A stretch of DNA of 64,000 nt from Peribacillus loiseleuriae. Its GTDB lineage: Bacteria > Bacillota > Bacilli > Bacillales > DSM-1321. Each line of letters begins with the position of its first letter. Position 1 is the stretch's first letter. Both the position numbers and the translations under genes were made by a program. Shown here piece by piece: positions 18,059-28,159 of the stretch. The notes below the pieces were generated by a model. The model worked only from the letters and a program-made list of their open reading frames with translations. It was not told the DNA's origin and ran no database searches. The stretch lies in the NCBI RefSeq assembly GCF_001183985.1, contig NZ_LFZW01000001.1, positions 619,583-683,582 of the forward strand, written 5' to 3'.

Positions 18059-18556
18059 GCGGATGCGAGTAGTGATTTTCATTGAAAAGTGAAAGTGTTC
18101 AGTCCTGTAGATCAAGTTTTCATGCCCGAATGGGATCCACCAGCTGAGGAATGAGCGCTTTACGCACTGGAAAAGAGTTTTTGCGAGCTGAAATCGAACT
18201 TTGTGCATCAGACCAAAGTGAACCTATTTCATGAGTGATTATGGTAACGCTTACAATAAATAGGAGAGAATTTGTCATCATATTGTCGCACTATATGCAA
18301 CGCGAAGACGAACATACATTATGGTTATTTGTAAGCTAATGATGAATATTTCTATATCCGAATTGAATTTAATAGTCTGTTTAAAAGGCTAATCCATCGG
18401 TTTTCTCTTCTTGTTTTTGCTCATTAAAGCCTGTATCTACCTTAAGGCATAAACAGCATGATCACATTTCTCAAAACAACAGCGAATCGACTACTATATT
18501 GAATCTTGCGGGTGATGACAGGCTTTATCGACCGAAAATTAATATCCCCAATATAT
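18059..18556 (+). other. Gap between M20 operon and iolR
   Basis: No intact gene. Short open stretches look like worn coding remnants but cannot be named. A perfect 10-bp inverted repeat TAAAGCCTGT (18425-18434) / ACAGGCTTTA (18518-18527) encloses about 83 bases downstream of iolR and may bound a small element or an iolR 3' structure. A cre-like site at 18242 is listed separately. Confidence 0.4.
18242..18255 (-). promoter_or_regulatory. Orphan cre-like site
   Basis: On the minus strand TGTAAGCGTTACCA differs from the cre consensus only at position 12. No gene starts within 300 bp on the plus strand, and iolR ends beyond it. It may be a relic of a lost sugar gene's promoter. Confidence 0.4.
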
Positions 18557-19324
18557 TTACAAAGCTAATTCATTGGCGGTAACAAGATGAATTCCGTTTG
18601 ATTTTGCAAATTCTTGATATGTTTCATCTGGTAGGGTGTCGGTAATCAAATAATCGATCTTATCTAACGTGCAATAAGTCATGACAGCAGACTTATCAAA
18701 TTTAAAATGATCAACCAATAAATAGACTTCTGAACTTCTTTCAACAACTGTTTGTTTTATTTCATTTTCAAGAGGGGATGAATTGGTCACACCATTTGTT
18801 ATGGAGATGCCTGTTGAAGCCATGAACGCTTTGTTAATGTTATACGCCATTAATAAATCCATTTTTTTTAAGATCGCAAACGATTTGGTTTTGCGTTCAA
18901 GCATTCCTCCCGTTGAAATGACATTTAAATTTTCAAAAGGGAGAGAATTAATAATAAAATCAAGATTATTCGTAATAATCGTCAATTCTTTTGTCTTTAA
19001 AAACTCAAACATTTCTAATGTTGTCGTCCCTGAATCGATAAAAATAATATCTCCGTCTTCAACATATTGTGCAGCTGATTGAGCAATTATTACTTTTTGT
19101 TGCTGGTTACGTGTGATTCGATCAGTAAAGGATACAAGTGTTGAATGATTCACAGCGACTCCACCATATACCTTCTTAATGTCCCCGCTTTCAACTAACA
19201 ACTGAATATCACGTCTAATTGTATTTTTGGATACATTAAAGACATTAACAAGTTCATCAAAAGATACAGTTTGATGTTCAAAAATATAATCTCGGATTAG
19301 GTTAATTCGTTTCACTTTTATCAT
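18557..19324 (-). CDS. iolR: DeoR-family repressor of inositol catabolism
   Basis: Transcription repressor of 255 residues. An N-terminal DeoR helix-turn-helix (SFDELVNVFNVSKNTIRRDI) precedes a sugar-phosphate sensing domain with FIDSGTTTLEMF and NKAFMASTGIS. It agrees in order and length with what I recall of B. subtilis IolR, whose inducer is 2-deoxy-5-keto-gluconate 6-phosphate made by IolC. It is divergent from the iol operon, whose promoter carries three 11-bp IolR motifs. A second motif cluster at 19671-19703 lies on its own upstream side, but a MITE-like element now sits between that cluster and the gene. Confidence 0.9.
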   Translation of the reverse strand: MIKVKRINLIRDYIFEHQTVSFDELVNVFNVSKNTIRRDIQLLVESGDIKKVYGGVAVNHSTLVSFTDRITRNQQQKVIIAQSAAQYVEDGDIIFIDSGTTTLEMFEFLKTKELTIITNNLDFIINSLPFENLNVISTGGMLERKTKSFAILKKMDLLMAYNINKAFMASTGISITNGVTNSSPLENEIKQTVVERSSEVYLLVDHFKFDKSAVMTYCTLDKIDYLITDTLPDETYQEFAKSNGIHLVTANELAL

Positions 19325-19418
19325 ATTTATCCATCCTTATTTACTAATATATCCACTATTCGTTACATTGTCATAGAGTTATTAGATGATAACATGTATC
19401 AAAGTCTCATTACAATAA

Positions 19419-19600
19419 GAGGTTGTTCAAAAATTCCGGTAAAAAAGCTTGCGAATTTCTTCGTCACTCATTAATGACCTTCTGTTAAGATCGCGCACGT
19501 CCTGTGCAAGCCCAGTCCTCACGTATTACTGTATACGTGCAGGTATAGAGACAATCGCTCCTCGAACTTCTCGGCTCTTTTTATCCTCCTTTTTGAATAT
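19419..19600 (+). mobile_element. MITE-like repeat, family 2, copy A
   Basis: Starts with GAGGTTGTTCAAAAA and ends with TTATCCTCCTTTTTGAATA, an imperfect terminal inverted repeat. Its end block (CTCGAACTTCTCGGCTCTTT) is identical to the reverse complement of the copy at 36868-37018, and its internal block (TAATGACCTTCT, GCGCACGTC) is shared with the copy at 30284. No transposase frame is present, so it would depend on an enzyme encoded elsewhere. It separates iolR from an IolR-type motif cluster. Confidence 0.7.
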
Positions 19601-19670
19601 GCACTATAAGACATTTTAACAAAATAGATTAACTAGATAATTGATTATAGTATGTCATATCAGTTGCGCT

Positions 19671-19703
19671 TTATCAATACTTAACCAAAAGATAATCATT
19701 TTA
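19671..19703 (+). promoter_or_regulatory. Second IolR operator cluster
   Basis: TAACCAAAAGA at 19682 matches the IolR 11-mer WRAYCAADARD fully. It is flanked at 11-bp spacing by weaker forms, TTATCAATACT and TAATCATTTTA. The phase matches the operator at 19910. It may have served autoregulation of iolR before the repeat at 19419 was inserted. Confidence 0.5.
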
Positions 19704-19879
19704 TTTTATGAAATCAAAAAAAAGATGATTGAAAGGGTTTTCGAAGTTAATAATCTCTTTCTTTTAACAAGGGAATAGACATATGAATGAATCGATTCAA
19801 TATAGTGGTTAGTTTCTGCGTATAAATGTGTAATAATTTAGTAATTTAGTAAAAAAATATTTGAATTAATAGAAAACAT

Positions 19880-19908
19880 TTGACTGAAAGCGCTTTTATT
19901 AATATAAT
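19880..19908 (+). promoter_or_regulatory. Sigma-A promoter of the iol operon with cre box in the core
   Basis: TTGACT at 19880-19885 and TATAAT at 19903-19908 have a 17-bp spacer. A cre site, TGAAAGCGCTTTTA at 19885-19898, differs from consensus at one position and occupies the spacer, so CcpA binding should block RNA polymerase when preferred sugars are present. The transcript would have a leader of about 160 bases before iolA. Confidence 0.8.
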
Positions 19909-19909
19909 C

Positions 19910-19942
19910 TAATCATAAGATAATCAAAAGATATCCAAAAAG
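19910..19942 (+). promoter_or_regulatory. IolR operator: three tandem 11-bp motifs
   Basis: TAATCATAAGA, TAATCAAAAGA and TATCCAAAAAG follow each other without gaps directly after the -10 hexamer. The middle copy fits WRAYCAADARD fully; the others differ at one position each. The tandem 11-mer layout is the one described for B. subtilis IolR operators. Binding here would cover the transcription start. Confidence 0.78.
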
Positions 19943-20075
19943 TAATAAACCTTACCAATTTGGAATCATTTGATGGAATACAGTTACAATGACCAAATAG
20001 ATAAGTTATTAAAAAGGTATTAGCATTTATTCATGTAGTGCCAAAATTTAAAGGTATTCTCTAGGAGGAATTGAC

Positions 20076-21545
20076 ATGCCAACAGTAGCAGTAGAAAAAC
20101 TAAAAAATTATATAAATGGTGAATGGGTTGAAAGCAAAACGACTCAATATGAAGACGTTTACAACCCAGCAACAAAAGAAGTGATTGCCCAAGTACCACT
20201 TTCAACAAAAGAAGATATCGAATATGCGGCAGAAGTCGCGAAAAAAGCATTTGAAAAATGGAGCAAAGTTGCGGTACCACGACGTGCAAGAATCTTATTC
20301 AATTATCAGCAATTATTAACAAAACATAAAGAAGAGCTAGCTCGTCTAATCACAATTGAAAATGGTAAAAATCTTTCTGAGGCGTTAGGCGAAGTGCAAC
20401 GTGGAATTGAAAATGTAGAATTTGCTGCAGGTGCACCAACTTTAATGATGGGAGATTCACTATCTTCGATTGCTACAGATGTTGAAGCAACAACATATCG
20501 CTATCCAATTGGTGTTATTGGTGGAATTACACCATTTAACTTCCCGATGATGGTGCCATGTTGGATGTTCCCGATGGCAATCGCGCTAGGGAATACGTTT
20601 ATTTTGAAACCATCAGAAAGAACGCCGCTTTTAACACAAAGAATAGTAGAATTATTTACCGAAGCCGGACTTCCAAATGGGGTATTTAACGTTGTTCACG
20701 GTGCACATGATGTCGTAAATGGTATTTTAGATCATCCTGAGATTAAAGCGATTTCATTCGTCGGTTCAAAACCTGTAGGAGAATACGTATACAAACGAGG
20801 CAGCGAGAATTTAAAACGTGTTCAAGCGTTAACAGGTGCTAAAAACCATACGATTGTCCTAAATGATGCTGATTTAGAGGAAACAGTGACAAATATTATC
20901 GGGGCTGCATTTGGTTCTGCTGGTGAACGTTGCATGGCATGTGCTGTTGTAACTGTAGAAGAAGGAATTGCCGATGCATTTATGGCGAAGTTAAAAGAAA
21001 AAACAGCCGCTATTAAAATTGGTAACGGCCTGGATGATGGTGTATTTTTAGGTCCCGTTATAAGAGAAGAAAATCAAAAACGTACGATCAGTTATATTGA
21101 AAAAGGGCTTGCAGAAGGTGCAAATCTCGTATGTGATGGTCGAACGAACTCACCTGAAGATGGCTATTTCGTTGGACCAACCATTTTCGATGGTGTAACA
21201 ACGGATATGACAATTTGGAAAGATGAAATATTTGCTCCAGTATTATCGATCATTCGTGTGAAAAACTTAAAAGAAGCGATTGAAATTGCGAATCAATCAG
21301 AATTTGCAAATGGAGCTTGTCTATTTTCAACGAATGCTCATTCAGTACGTTACTTCCGTGAAAATATTGACGCAGGGATGTTAGGAATTAATTTAGGTGT
21401 ACCAGCCCCGATGGCTATTTTCCCATTCTCCGGATGGAAATCATCATTCTTCGGTACTTTACACGCAAATGGAAAAGACAGTGTTGATTTCTATACCCGT
21501 AAAAAAGTTGTCACAGCACGTTACGCAGAACCAACTTTTGAATAA
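20076..21545 (+). CDS. iolA: Methylmalonate-semialdehyde dehydrogenase (CoA-acylating)
   Basis: Aldehyde dehydrogenase superfamily enzyme of 489 residues, last step of inositol breakdown, which converts malonate semialdehyde to acetyl-CoA and CO2. The start follows CTAGGAGGAA. NAD-binding [19 protein letters not shown], the LTGAKNH block and the active-site Cys286 in [11 protein letters not shown], typical of the MMSDH branch, are visible. The C-terminal signature [18 protein letters not shown] also fits. It is the first gene of the iol operon, as in B. subtilis. It can equally act on methylmalonate semialdehyde. Confidence 0.95.
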   Translation: MPTVAVEKLKNYINGEWVESKTTQYEDVYNPATKEVIAQVPLSTKEDIEYAAEVAKKAFEKWSKVAVPRRARILFNYQQLLTKHKEELARLITIENGKNLSEALGEVQRGIENVEFAAGAPTLMMGDSLSSIATDVEATTYRYPIGVIGGITPFNFPMMVPCWMFPMAIALGNTFILKPSERTPLLTQRIVELFTEAGLPNGVFNVVHGAHDVVNGILDHPEIKAISFVGSKPVGEYVYKRGSENLKRVQALTGAKNHTIVLNDADLEETVTNIIGAAFGSAGERCMACAVVTVEEGIADAFMAKLKEKTAAIKIGNGLDDGVFLGPVIREENQKRTISYIEKGLAEGANLVCDGRTNSPEDGYFVGPTIFDGVTTDMTIWKDEIFAPVLSIIRVKNLKEAIEIANQSEFANGACLFSTNAHSVRYFRENIDAGMLGINLGVPAPMAIFPFSGWKSSFFGTLHANGKDSVDFYTRKKVVTARYAEPTFE

Positions 21546-21613
21546 GGCATATTGTTAGATGAAGGCAGTCATTTTTAGTTCTTAAATCATGAATGCTTGT
21601 AAGAAAAAATCAG

Positions 21614-21651
21614 GTCAGAGAGAGTTTCCTAATAAAGAACTCTTCTCTGAC
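21614..21651 (+). other. Hairpin between iolA and iolB
   Basis: GTCAGAGA pairs with TCTCTGAC around GAGTTTCC...GAACTC inner complementarity. No T run follows, so it is more likely an mRNA-processing or stability structure than a full terminator. Confidence 0.5.
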
Positions 21652-21714
21652 TCAAGTGAACTCATTCATGTACTTATATAATAGAAAGAATTAGAAAAAT
21701 AAGAGGTGTTCATA

Positions 21715-22530
21715 ATGAGTAAATTGCGCAGAAAACCAGCTAAAGCCGAATCGACTTCTGCAGTGACAATTGTTCATGAAGTAACGGCGGAGAATTCCTC
21801 ATTAAAATATGTTGAATTTAAAATCGTCGATTTAGCTCCAGGTGCTAAGTATTCAGAGGAATTAGCGAAAACAGAATGTTGCATTGTGGCGTTAACTGGA
21901 AAAATCAATGTCACAGACAAAGAAGAAACGTTTCATAATATTGGTACGCGCGAAAGCGTTTTTGAAAAAATACCAACAGATAGCGTATATGTATCAAATG
22001 ATCGTAGTTTTGAAGTCGAAGCAATGAGTCAAGCTCGTGTGGCACTTTGCTATTCACCTTCTGAAAAACAATTACCTACAAAACTAATTAGAGCGTCAGA
22101 TATTACGTTTGAAAATAGAGGAACAAACAATAATAAACGACTAGTACATAATATTTTACCTGATTCAGATCCATCTGCTAATAGTTTGCTAGTTGTAGAA
22201 GTATATACAGAGAGCGGAAATTGGTCAAGTTATCCACCACATAAACATGATCAGGATAACTTACCAGAAGAATCGTTTTTAGAAGAAACCTATTATCACG
22301 AAATGAATCCGCAGCAAGGATTTGTTTTCCAACGTGTGTATACGGACGACCGTTCACTCGATGAAACAATGACTGTCGAGAATGGTGATGTAGTCATCGT
22401 ACCAGTAGGGTATCATCCAGTTGGTGTACCTGATGGCTATCAATCTTATTATTTAAACGTAATGGCGGGACCAACACGTACTTGGAAATTCCACAACGAT
22501 CCTGATCATGAATGGATTTTAAAGCGGTAA
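21715..22530 (+). CDS. iolB: 5-deoxy-glucuronate isomerase
   Basis: Cupin-fold isomerase of 271 residues that turns 5-deoxy-glucuronate into 2-deoxy-5-keto-gluconate. The start at 21715 follows AAGAGGTG; a GTG nine bases upstream lies within that site. Signature blocks are YPPHKHDQDN (metal-binding His residues), EETYYHEMNPQQGFVFQR and VPVGYHPVGVPDGY, then the C-terminal MAGPTRTWKFHNDPDHEW. It is the second gene of the operon, separated from iolA by a hairpin and from iolC by a short repeat relic. Confidence 0.94.
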   Translation: MSKLRRKPAKAESTSAVTIVHEVTAENSSLKYVEFKIVDLAPGAKYSEELAKTECCIVALTGKINVTDKEETFHNIGTRESVFEKIPTDSVYVSNDRSFEVEAMSQARVALCYSPSEKQLPTKLIRASDITFENRGTNNNKRLVHNILPDSDPSANSLLVVEVYTESGNWSSYPPHKHDQDNLPEESFLEETYYHEMNPQQGFVFQRVYTDDRSLDETMTVENGDVVIVPVGYHPVGVPDGYQSYYLNVMAGPTRTWKFHNDPDHEWILKR

Positions 22531-22604
22531 AAATAGATGAAAAACATCCATGAGAGTCTACTCCCAACTCAGGCGATGAAAAAGGTTTAAGATCTTAAAC
22601 TGTA

Positions 22605-22655
22605 CCACCTAATGAAGGTGGCGGTGGGGAACTGATTTTGCGAAGCCCCGCCCCT
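22605..22655 (-). repeat. Shortened copy of repeat family 1
   Basis: CCACCTAATGAAGGTGGCGG and TTGCGAAGCCCCGCCCC match the two ends of the copy at 42661-42800 with the centre missing. It lies between iolB and iolC inside the operon, apparently without breaking it. Confidence 0.55.
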
Positions 22656-22684
22656 TATCCACAGAAAAGGAGCTGTTATCCGAG

Positions 22685-23677
22685 ATGAAATATGAATTTA
22701 ATACAGAGAGAAAATACGACATTATCGCGATTGGTCGCGCTTGTATTGATTTAAACGCCGTAGAGTATAACCGTCCGATGGAAGACACAATGACATTTTC
22801 AAAATACGTAGGTGGATCACCAGCTAATATTGCCATTGGCGGCTCTAAGCTAGGCTTAAAAGCAGGATTTATTGGTAAACTTTCTGATGACCAACATGGC
22901 CGCTTTATCGAACAATATATGCGTGGTGTTGGGATTGATACATCCAATATGGTGATAGATAAAGAAGGGCATAAAACAGGACTAGCTTTTACAGAGATTA
23001 AAAGCCCAGAAGAATGCAGTATTTTAATGTACCGAGAAGATGTGGCAGATCTCTATTTAAAACCATCTGAGGTTCATGAGGATTACATCAAACAATCAAA
23101 GATTTTACTCGTTTCAGGTACAGCGCTTTCGAAAAGTCCATCTCGTGAAGCGGTATTAAAAGCAGTAAACCTCGCTAAGAAAAATGACGTAAAAGTTATT
23201 TTTGAATTAGATTACCGTCCGTATACTTGGGAATCTGCTGAAGCAACCTCTGTTTATTATTCATTAGTCGCAAAGCAAGCCGATGTTGTCATTGGTACAC
23301 GTGATGAATTTGATGTAATGGAAAATCGTACAGAAGGGCAAAACGAGAATACCGTCAATAATTTGTTTAAACATTCTCCAGAGTTAATCGTAATTAAGCA
23401 CGGCGTAGATGGTTCCTATGCCTACACAAAATCAGGGCAAATGTTCAGAGGGCAAGCCTATTTAACAAAAGTATTAAAAACGTTCGGTGCCGGTGATTCC
23501 TATGCTTCTGCTTTCTTATACGCTTTAATTTCAGGTGAAGAAATTGAAACCGCTTTAAAATATGGCAGTGCGTCAGCGGCTATTGTAGTAAGCAAACATA
23601 GTTCTTCAGAAGCGATGCCTACAGTAGAAGAAATTGAACAATTAATTTCCAGGGAATCAGAAAAAGCAACCATTTAG
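22685..23677 (+). CDS. iolC: 5-dehydro-2-deoxygluconokinase
   Basis: PfkB-type sugar kinase of 330 residues that phosphorylates 2-deoxy-5-keto-gluconate; the product is both the next intermediate and the known inducer of IolR. The N-terminal PfkB signature GGSPANIAIGGSKLG and the C-terminal catalytic block FGAGDSYASAF, with the base Asp, are clear. AAAAGGAGC precedes the ATG. It is followed after 15 bases by iolD. Substrate is assigned from operon position and family. Confidence 0.94.
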   Translation: MKYEFNTERKYDIIAIGRACIDLNAVEYNRPMEDTMTFSKYVGGSPANIAIGGSKLGLKAGFIGKLSDDQHGRFIEQYMRGVGIDTSNMVIDKEGHKTGLAFTEIKSPEECSILMYREDVADLYLKPSEVHEDYIKQSKILLVSGTALSKSPSREAVLKAVNLAKKNDVKVIFELDYRPYTWESAEATSVYYSLVAKQADVVIGTRDEFDVMENRTEGQNENTVNNLFKHSPELIVIKHGVDGSYAYTKSGQMFRGQAYLTKVLKTFGAGDSYASAFLYALISGEEIETALKYGSASAAIVVSKHSSSEAMPTVEEIEQLISRESEKATI

Positions 23678-23692
23678 ATTGAGGTGAAATTC

Positions 23693-25603
23693 ATGGCAAC
23701 CATTCGATTAACAACAGCACAAGCTTTAATCAAATTTTTGAATCAACAATATATCCATGTTGATGGCCAAGAATTACCTTTTGTTGAAGGGATTTTTACT
23801 ATTTTTGGACATGGAAATGTTTTGGGAATCGGTCAGGCACTTGAGCAAGATTCAGGTCATTTGAAAGTAATCCAAGGGAAAAATGAACAAGGAATGGCTC
23901 ACGCTGCCATCGCTTATAGTAAGCAAATGTTGCGCCACAAAATATATGCAGTTACAACATCTGTTGGACCAGGTGCAGCCAATTTGGCAGCAGCTGCTGG
24001 TACAGCTCTTGCTAATAACATCCCGGTATTGTTTTTACCAGGGGATACTTTTGCAACGCGTCAGCCTGACCCCGTATTACAACAAGTTGAACAAGAGTAT
24101 AGTGCAGCCATTACAACAAATGATGCACTTAAACCAGTTTCAAGATATTGGGATCGTATCACCCGCCCTGAACAGTTGATGTCTAGTTTGATTCGCGCAT
24201 TTGAAGTCATGACAGATCCGGCCAAAGCAGGTCCGGCAACCATTTGTATTTCTCAAGATGTTGAAGGGGAAGCATATGATTTTGATGAGAAATTCTTTGG
24301 GAAGCGTGTCCATTATCTCGATCGTAAAGCTCCGGTAGATCGTGAGTTAAAAGGGGCGGCTGAGTTAATTAAAGCAAGCAAAAAACCTGTCATACTTGTT
24401 GGGGGAGGAGCAAAATATTCTGAAGCCCGTGAAATTATAATGAAGCTTTCAGAAAAACATCATATTCCATTAGTCGAAACACAAGCTGGTAAGGCAACTG
24501 TAGAATCCACATTTAAAAGTAATTTAGGGGGCTTGGGGGTTACTGGAACATTAGCGGCTAATAAAGCAGCACGTCAAGCGGACTTAATTATTGGGATTGG
24601 TACAAGATATACAGATTTTGCTACTTCATCAAAAACCGCTTTTAATTTCGAGACAACAAAGTTCCTAAATATCAACGTAAGTCGGATGCAAGCTTATAAA
24701 TTGGATGCGTTCCAAGTTGTAGCAGATGCAAAAACAACATTAGAACAATTGGCTCCTCTATTAGATGGATATGAGAGTGAATTTGCCAATGTGATTACTG
24801 AATTAAAAGAAGAATGGGTAGCAGAGCGTGAGCGTTTAAGTCAAGTCAGTTTTAGTCGTGAGAGCTTTGATCCTGAGGTGAAAAATCAATTCTCTCAAGA
24901 CATGCTAAATGAATATGCTGACGCTTTACAAACAGAATTGGCACAAACAACAGCATTACTTACTATTAATGACACCATCGAACCTGACAGTATCGTGATA
25001 AGTGCTGCTGGATCACTACCAGGAGATTTACAACGTATTTGGAATCCAACTGTACCGAATACTTATCATCTTGAATATGGCTATTCATGTATGGGGTATG
25101 AGGTTTCAGGATCATTAGGCATCAAATTAGCAGAGCCAACAAAAGAGGTTTACTCCCTTGTAGGTGATGGTAGTTTCCTCATGTTACATTCGGAATTTAT
25201 CACAGCCATTCAATATAATCAAAAAGTTAATATCCTGTTATTCGATAACTCAGGGTTTGGTTGCATTAATAATTTGCAGATGGGAAATGGAGGCGGCAGT
25301 TATTTCTGTGAATTTAGGACGCATGATCATAAAATCTTGAATATTGATTATGCAAAAGTAGCAGAAGGATACGGGGCTAAAGCTTATCGCACTAATACAG
25401 TCGAAGAACTACAAGCAGCATTAGAAGACGCGAAGAAACAGGAAGTATCAACATTGATAGAAATGAAAGTGCTGCCAAAAACAATGACAGATGGATATGA
25501 CAGCTGGTGGCATGTTGGTGTTGCTGAAGTATCTGAAAAAGAGAGCACGCAAAAGGCATATGAATTAAAACAACAAAAACTAAAGATTGCCAAACAATAT
25601 TAA
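23693..25603 (+). CDS. iolD: 3D-(3,5/4)-trihydroxycyclohexane-1,2-dione hydrolase
   Basis: Thiamine diphosphate enzyme of 636 residues that opens the ring of the dione to 5-deoxy-glucuronate. It has the N-terminal TPP domain with the catalytic Glu near [15 protein letters not shown], a central domain, and the C-terminal cofactor motif GDGSFLM...[12 protein letters not shown]. The start at 23693 follows GAGGTGA; the GTG at 23684 overlaps that site. It lies between iolC and iolE in the same order as B. subtilis. No odd features are seen. Confidence 0.95.
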   Translation: MATIRLTTAQALIKFLNQQYIHVDGQELPFVEGIFTIFGHGNVLGIGQALEQDSGHLKVIQGKNEQGMAHAAIAYSKQMLRHKIYAVTTSVGPGAANLAAAAGTALANNIPVLFLPGDTFATRQPDPVLQQVEQEYSAAITTNDALKPVSRYWDRITRPEQLMSSLIRAFEVMTDPAKAGPATICISQDVEGEAYDFDEKFFGKRVHYLDRKAPVDRELKGAAELIKASKKPVILVGGGAKYSEAREIIMKLSEKHHIPLVETQAGKATVESTFKSNLGGLGVTGTLAANKAARQADLIIGIGTRYTDFATSSKTAFNFETTKFLNINVSRMQAYKLDAFQVVADAKTTLEQLAPLLDGYESEFANVITELKEEWVAERERLSQVSFSRESFDPEVKNQFSQDMLNEYADALQTELAQTTALLTINDTIEPDSIVISAAGSLPGDLQRIWNPTVPNTYHLEYGYSCMGYEVSGSLGIKLAEPTKEVYSLVGDGSFLMLHSEFITAIQYNQKVNILLFDNSGFGCINNLQMGNGGGSYFCEFRTHDHKILNIDYAKVAEGYGAKAYRTNTVEELQAALEDAKKQEVSTLIEMKVLPKTMTDGYDSWWHVGVAEVSEKESTQKAYELKQQKLKIAKQY

Positions 25604-25619
25604 GAAAGAGGGTCGCTTT

Positions 25620-26534
25620 ATGGAAGAGGGAAAGATTTCATGGGGAATTGCCCCGATTGGCTGGCGTAATGATGATATTCCAGAAATCGGTGCAGAGAAT
25701 ACATTGCAGCACCTATTAAGCGATATTGTAGTGGCGGGTTTTCAAGGGACAGAAGTTGGCGGCTTCTTCCCTGAACCCAAAGTGTTAAACAAAGAACTGG
25801 AACTTCGTAATTTAAAAATCGCTGGTCAATGGTTCAGTAGTTTTCTCATTCGTGATGGTGTCGAAGAAGTATCTAAAGCTTTCCACAAACATTGTGAGTA
25901 TTTACAGGAAGTTCATGGAGACGTGGCAGTCGTTTCAGAGCAAACATATAGTATTCAAGGGTTAAATAGTAATGTGTTTTCTGAAAAACCTTATTTTACT
26001 GATGAGGAATGGGTAAAATTATGCCGAGGATTAAATGAACTTGGCAAAATCGCAAAACAGTACAATCTGAAATTAGTCTATCACCACCATATGGGAACAG
26101 GTATTCAAACGATAGAAGAAGTAGACCGTCTAATGGAAAGCACTGATTCAAACTATGTGCATTTACTTTATGATACAGGTCACATCTACGTTTCTGATGG
26201 TGATTATATATCATTGTTACATAAGCATATGGATCGTATCAAACATGTTCATTTTAAAGATGTTAGAAAAGATGTAATGGATCAATGCAAAAAGAGCGGA
26301 AAATCATTTTTACATTCCTTTTTAAGTGGCATGTTTACCGTACCAGGTGACGGCTGTATCGACTTTGTAAAAGTATACAAGCAGTTGCTTGATACGAATT
26401 ATCAAGGCTGGATTGTCATTGAGGCTGAACAAGATCCTTCTGTCGCACATCCTTTAGAGTATGCTTTAATGGCTCGAAAATATATTGATGAAAAATTAAT
26501 TCAAAAAGAAGGTAATAGATTAGTCAGAAATTAA
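25620..26534 (+). CDS. iolE: Inosose dehydratase (2-keto-myo-inositol dehydratase)
   Basis: TIM-barrel protein of 304 residues, xylose-isomerase-like fold, which dehydrates 2-keto-myo-inositol to the dione used by IolD. It starts at 25620 behind AGAGGGTCG; an in-frame ATG at 25587 lies inside iolD. It opens with the family signature [19 protein letters not shown]; metal ligands are expected in [22 protein letters not shown] and VIEAEQDPS. It follows iolD after 16 bases. Confidence 0.94.
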   Translation: MEEGKISWGIAPIGWRNDDIPEIGAENTLQHLLSDIVVAGFQGTEVGGFFPEPKVLNKELELRNLKIAGQWFSSFLIRDGVEEVSKAFHKHCEYLQEVHGDVAVVSEQTYSIQGLNSNVFSEKPYFTDEEWVKLCRGLNELGKIAKQYNLKLVYHHHMGTGIQTIEEVDRLMESTDSNYVHLLYDTGHIYVSDGDYISLLHKHMDRIKHVHFKDVRKDVMDQCKKSGKSFLHSFLSGMFTVPGDGCIDFVKVYKQLLDTNYQGWIVIEAEQDPSVAHPLEYALMARKYIDEKLIQKEGNRLVRN

Positions 26535-26564
26535 TTTTAAAAGCCCTGAAAGGGGATGAAATAT

Positions 26565-27992
26565 ATGCAAGAACACATAACTAAGAAAAAACATAATCCA
26601 AACAAGTCTTTAGGAACTTTTGCATTAATCGCGACATTTGGGGGGCTGTTGTTCGGATATGATACTGGTGTTGTAAATGGTGCATTGCCTTTTATGTCGA
26701 GACCCGATCAGCTTAATCTCACGCCATTCACTGAAGGTCTAGTCGCAAGTTCACTTCTATTAGGAGCTGCAATCGGTGCAGTGTTTTGCGGCCGCCTATC
26801 AGATCGTGTTGGCCGCCGTAAAAACATTATGCATCTTGCCCTATTGTTCTTTTTTGCAACACTTGGATGTACCCTTGCTCCAAATACTATGGTGATGGTT
26901 GTCTTTCGTTTCTTGCTTGGGCTAGCTGTTGGTGGTGCTTCAGTTACAGTACCTACGTATTTAGCAGAAATGGCAACTGCAGAGAAGCGGGGCGCAATTG
27001 TTACTCGGAATGAATTGATGATCGTTACAGGACAATTATTAGCTTTTGTCTTTAATGCGATCCTTGGTACTACAATGGGGGATCATCCACATGTATGGCG
27101 GTACATGCTAGTCATCGCAGCCTTACCAGCTGTCGTCCTATTTTTCGGCATGATGATTGTACCAGAGAGCCCACGCTGGCTTGCATCAAAGGGGAAAAAA
27201 GGGGATGCGTTGCGTGTCCTTAAGCAAATACGTGAAGGAAAAAGTGCTGAAGCAGAACTCAAAGAAATCGAGACAGGCATTAGCAAAGAGTCGGAAATTA
27301 AGCAGGCAACCATTAAAGACTTTTCTGTATCTTGGGTTCGTCGCATTTTAATTCTTGGAATTGGAATTGCCATTGTGAATCAAGTCACAGGTATTAACTC
27401 AATTATGTACTACGGTACCCAGATTCTTCAGCAGTCTGGATTCACAACGGATGCTGCACTTATCGCTAACGTTGCCAATGGTCTCATTTCAGTAGCAGCC
27501 ATGCTCTTCGGTATTTGGCTACTTGGAAAGGTCAGACGTCGACCAATGCTAATCATTGGTCTGTGCGGGACAATCATATCGCTTCTACTTATTGGGATAT
27601 TCTCTTTAACATTGGAAGGGTCTCCGGCACTTCCGTATCTTGTTCTATCTATGACCGTTATGTTTCTTGCATTCTTTCAGGGATCCATTGGACCAGTAAC
27701 ATGGTTAACGCTTTCGGAAATATTCCCACAAAGGTTCCGTGGTCTTGGTATGGGATTAAGTGTGTTTTTTCTATGGATATCAAACTTCTTTGTTGGGTTG
27801 TTTTTCCCGGTATTGCTCGGAACGATTGGTTTATCCACAACGTTCTTTGTCTTCGCAGGTTTAGGGGTTTTGTCAGTTTTATTTGTGGCTAAATTTTTGC
27901 CAGAAACTAAAGACCACTCACTTGAGGAGCTGGAACAATATTTCCGGAACTATGATGAAAACAATCAGAGAGAATTAAGAAAGGCTCAATAA
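26565..27992 (+). CDS. iolT: myo-Inositol MFS transporter
   Basis: Sugar-porter MFS protein of 475 residues with twelve membrane segments. Signatures include [57 protein letters not shown] and [12 protein letters not shown]. It agrees closely with what I recall of B. subtilis IolT, the main inositol permease. The ATG at 26565 is chosen because AAAGGGG lies nine bases upstream; the ATG at 26556 overlaps that site. In B. subtilis iolT is unlinked to the operon; here it is inside it, which puts uptake under the same promoter. Confidence 0.92.
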   Translation: MQEHITKKKHNPNKSLGTFALIATFGGLLFGYDTGVVNGALPFMSRPDQLNLTPFTEGLVASSLLLGAAIGAVFCGRLSDRVGRRKNIMHLALLFFFATLGCTLAPNTMVMVVFRFLLGLAVGGASVTVPTYLAEMATAEKRGAIVTRNELMIVTGQLLAFVFNAILGTTMGDHPHVWRYMLVIAALPAVVLFFGMMIVPESPRWLASKGKKGDALRVLKQIREGKSAEAELKEIETGISKESEIKQATIKDFSVSWVRRILILGIGIAIVNQVTGINSIMYYGTQILQQSGFTTDAALIANVANGLISVAAMLFGIWLLGKVRRRPMLIIGLCGTIISLLLIGIFSLTLEGSPALPYLVLSMTVMFLAFFQGSIGPVTWLTLSEIFPQRFRGLGMGLSVFFLWISNFFVGLFFPVLLGTIGLSTTFFVFAGLGVLSVLFVAKFLPETKDHSLEELEQYFRNYDENNQRELRKAQ

Positions 27993-28159
27993 GAATAGTA
28001 GAACGGCTTATAAAGGAGCTATCTTTTGATTGTGTTGTAGGCACTTACGACGTTTAGTCGTATAAATATCCTTATTCCTGATAGCTAGTATCTTTTACTA
28101 AGCTAATAACTAAAAAAAGAAATAATTGATTATTTTTTGATATGAGAGGTGAGATACAA

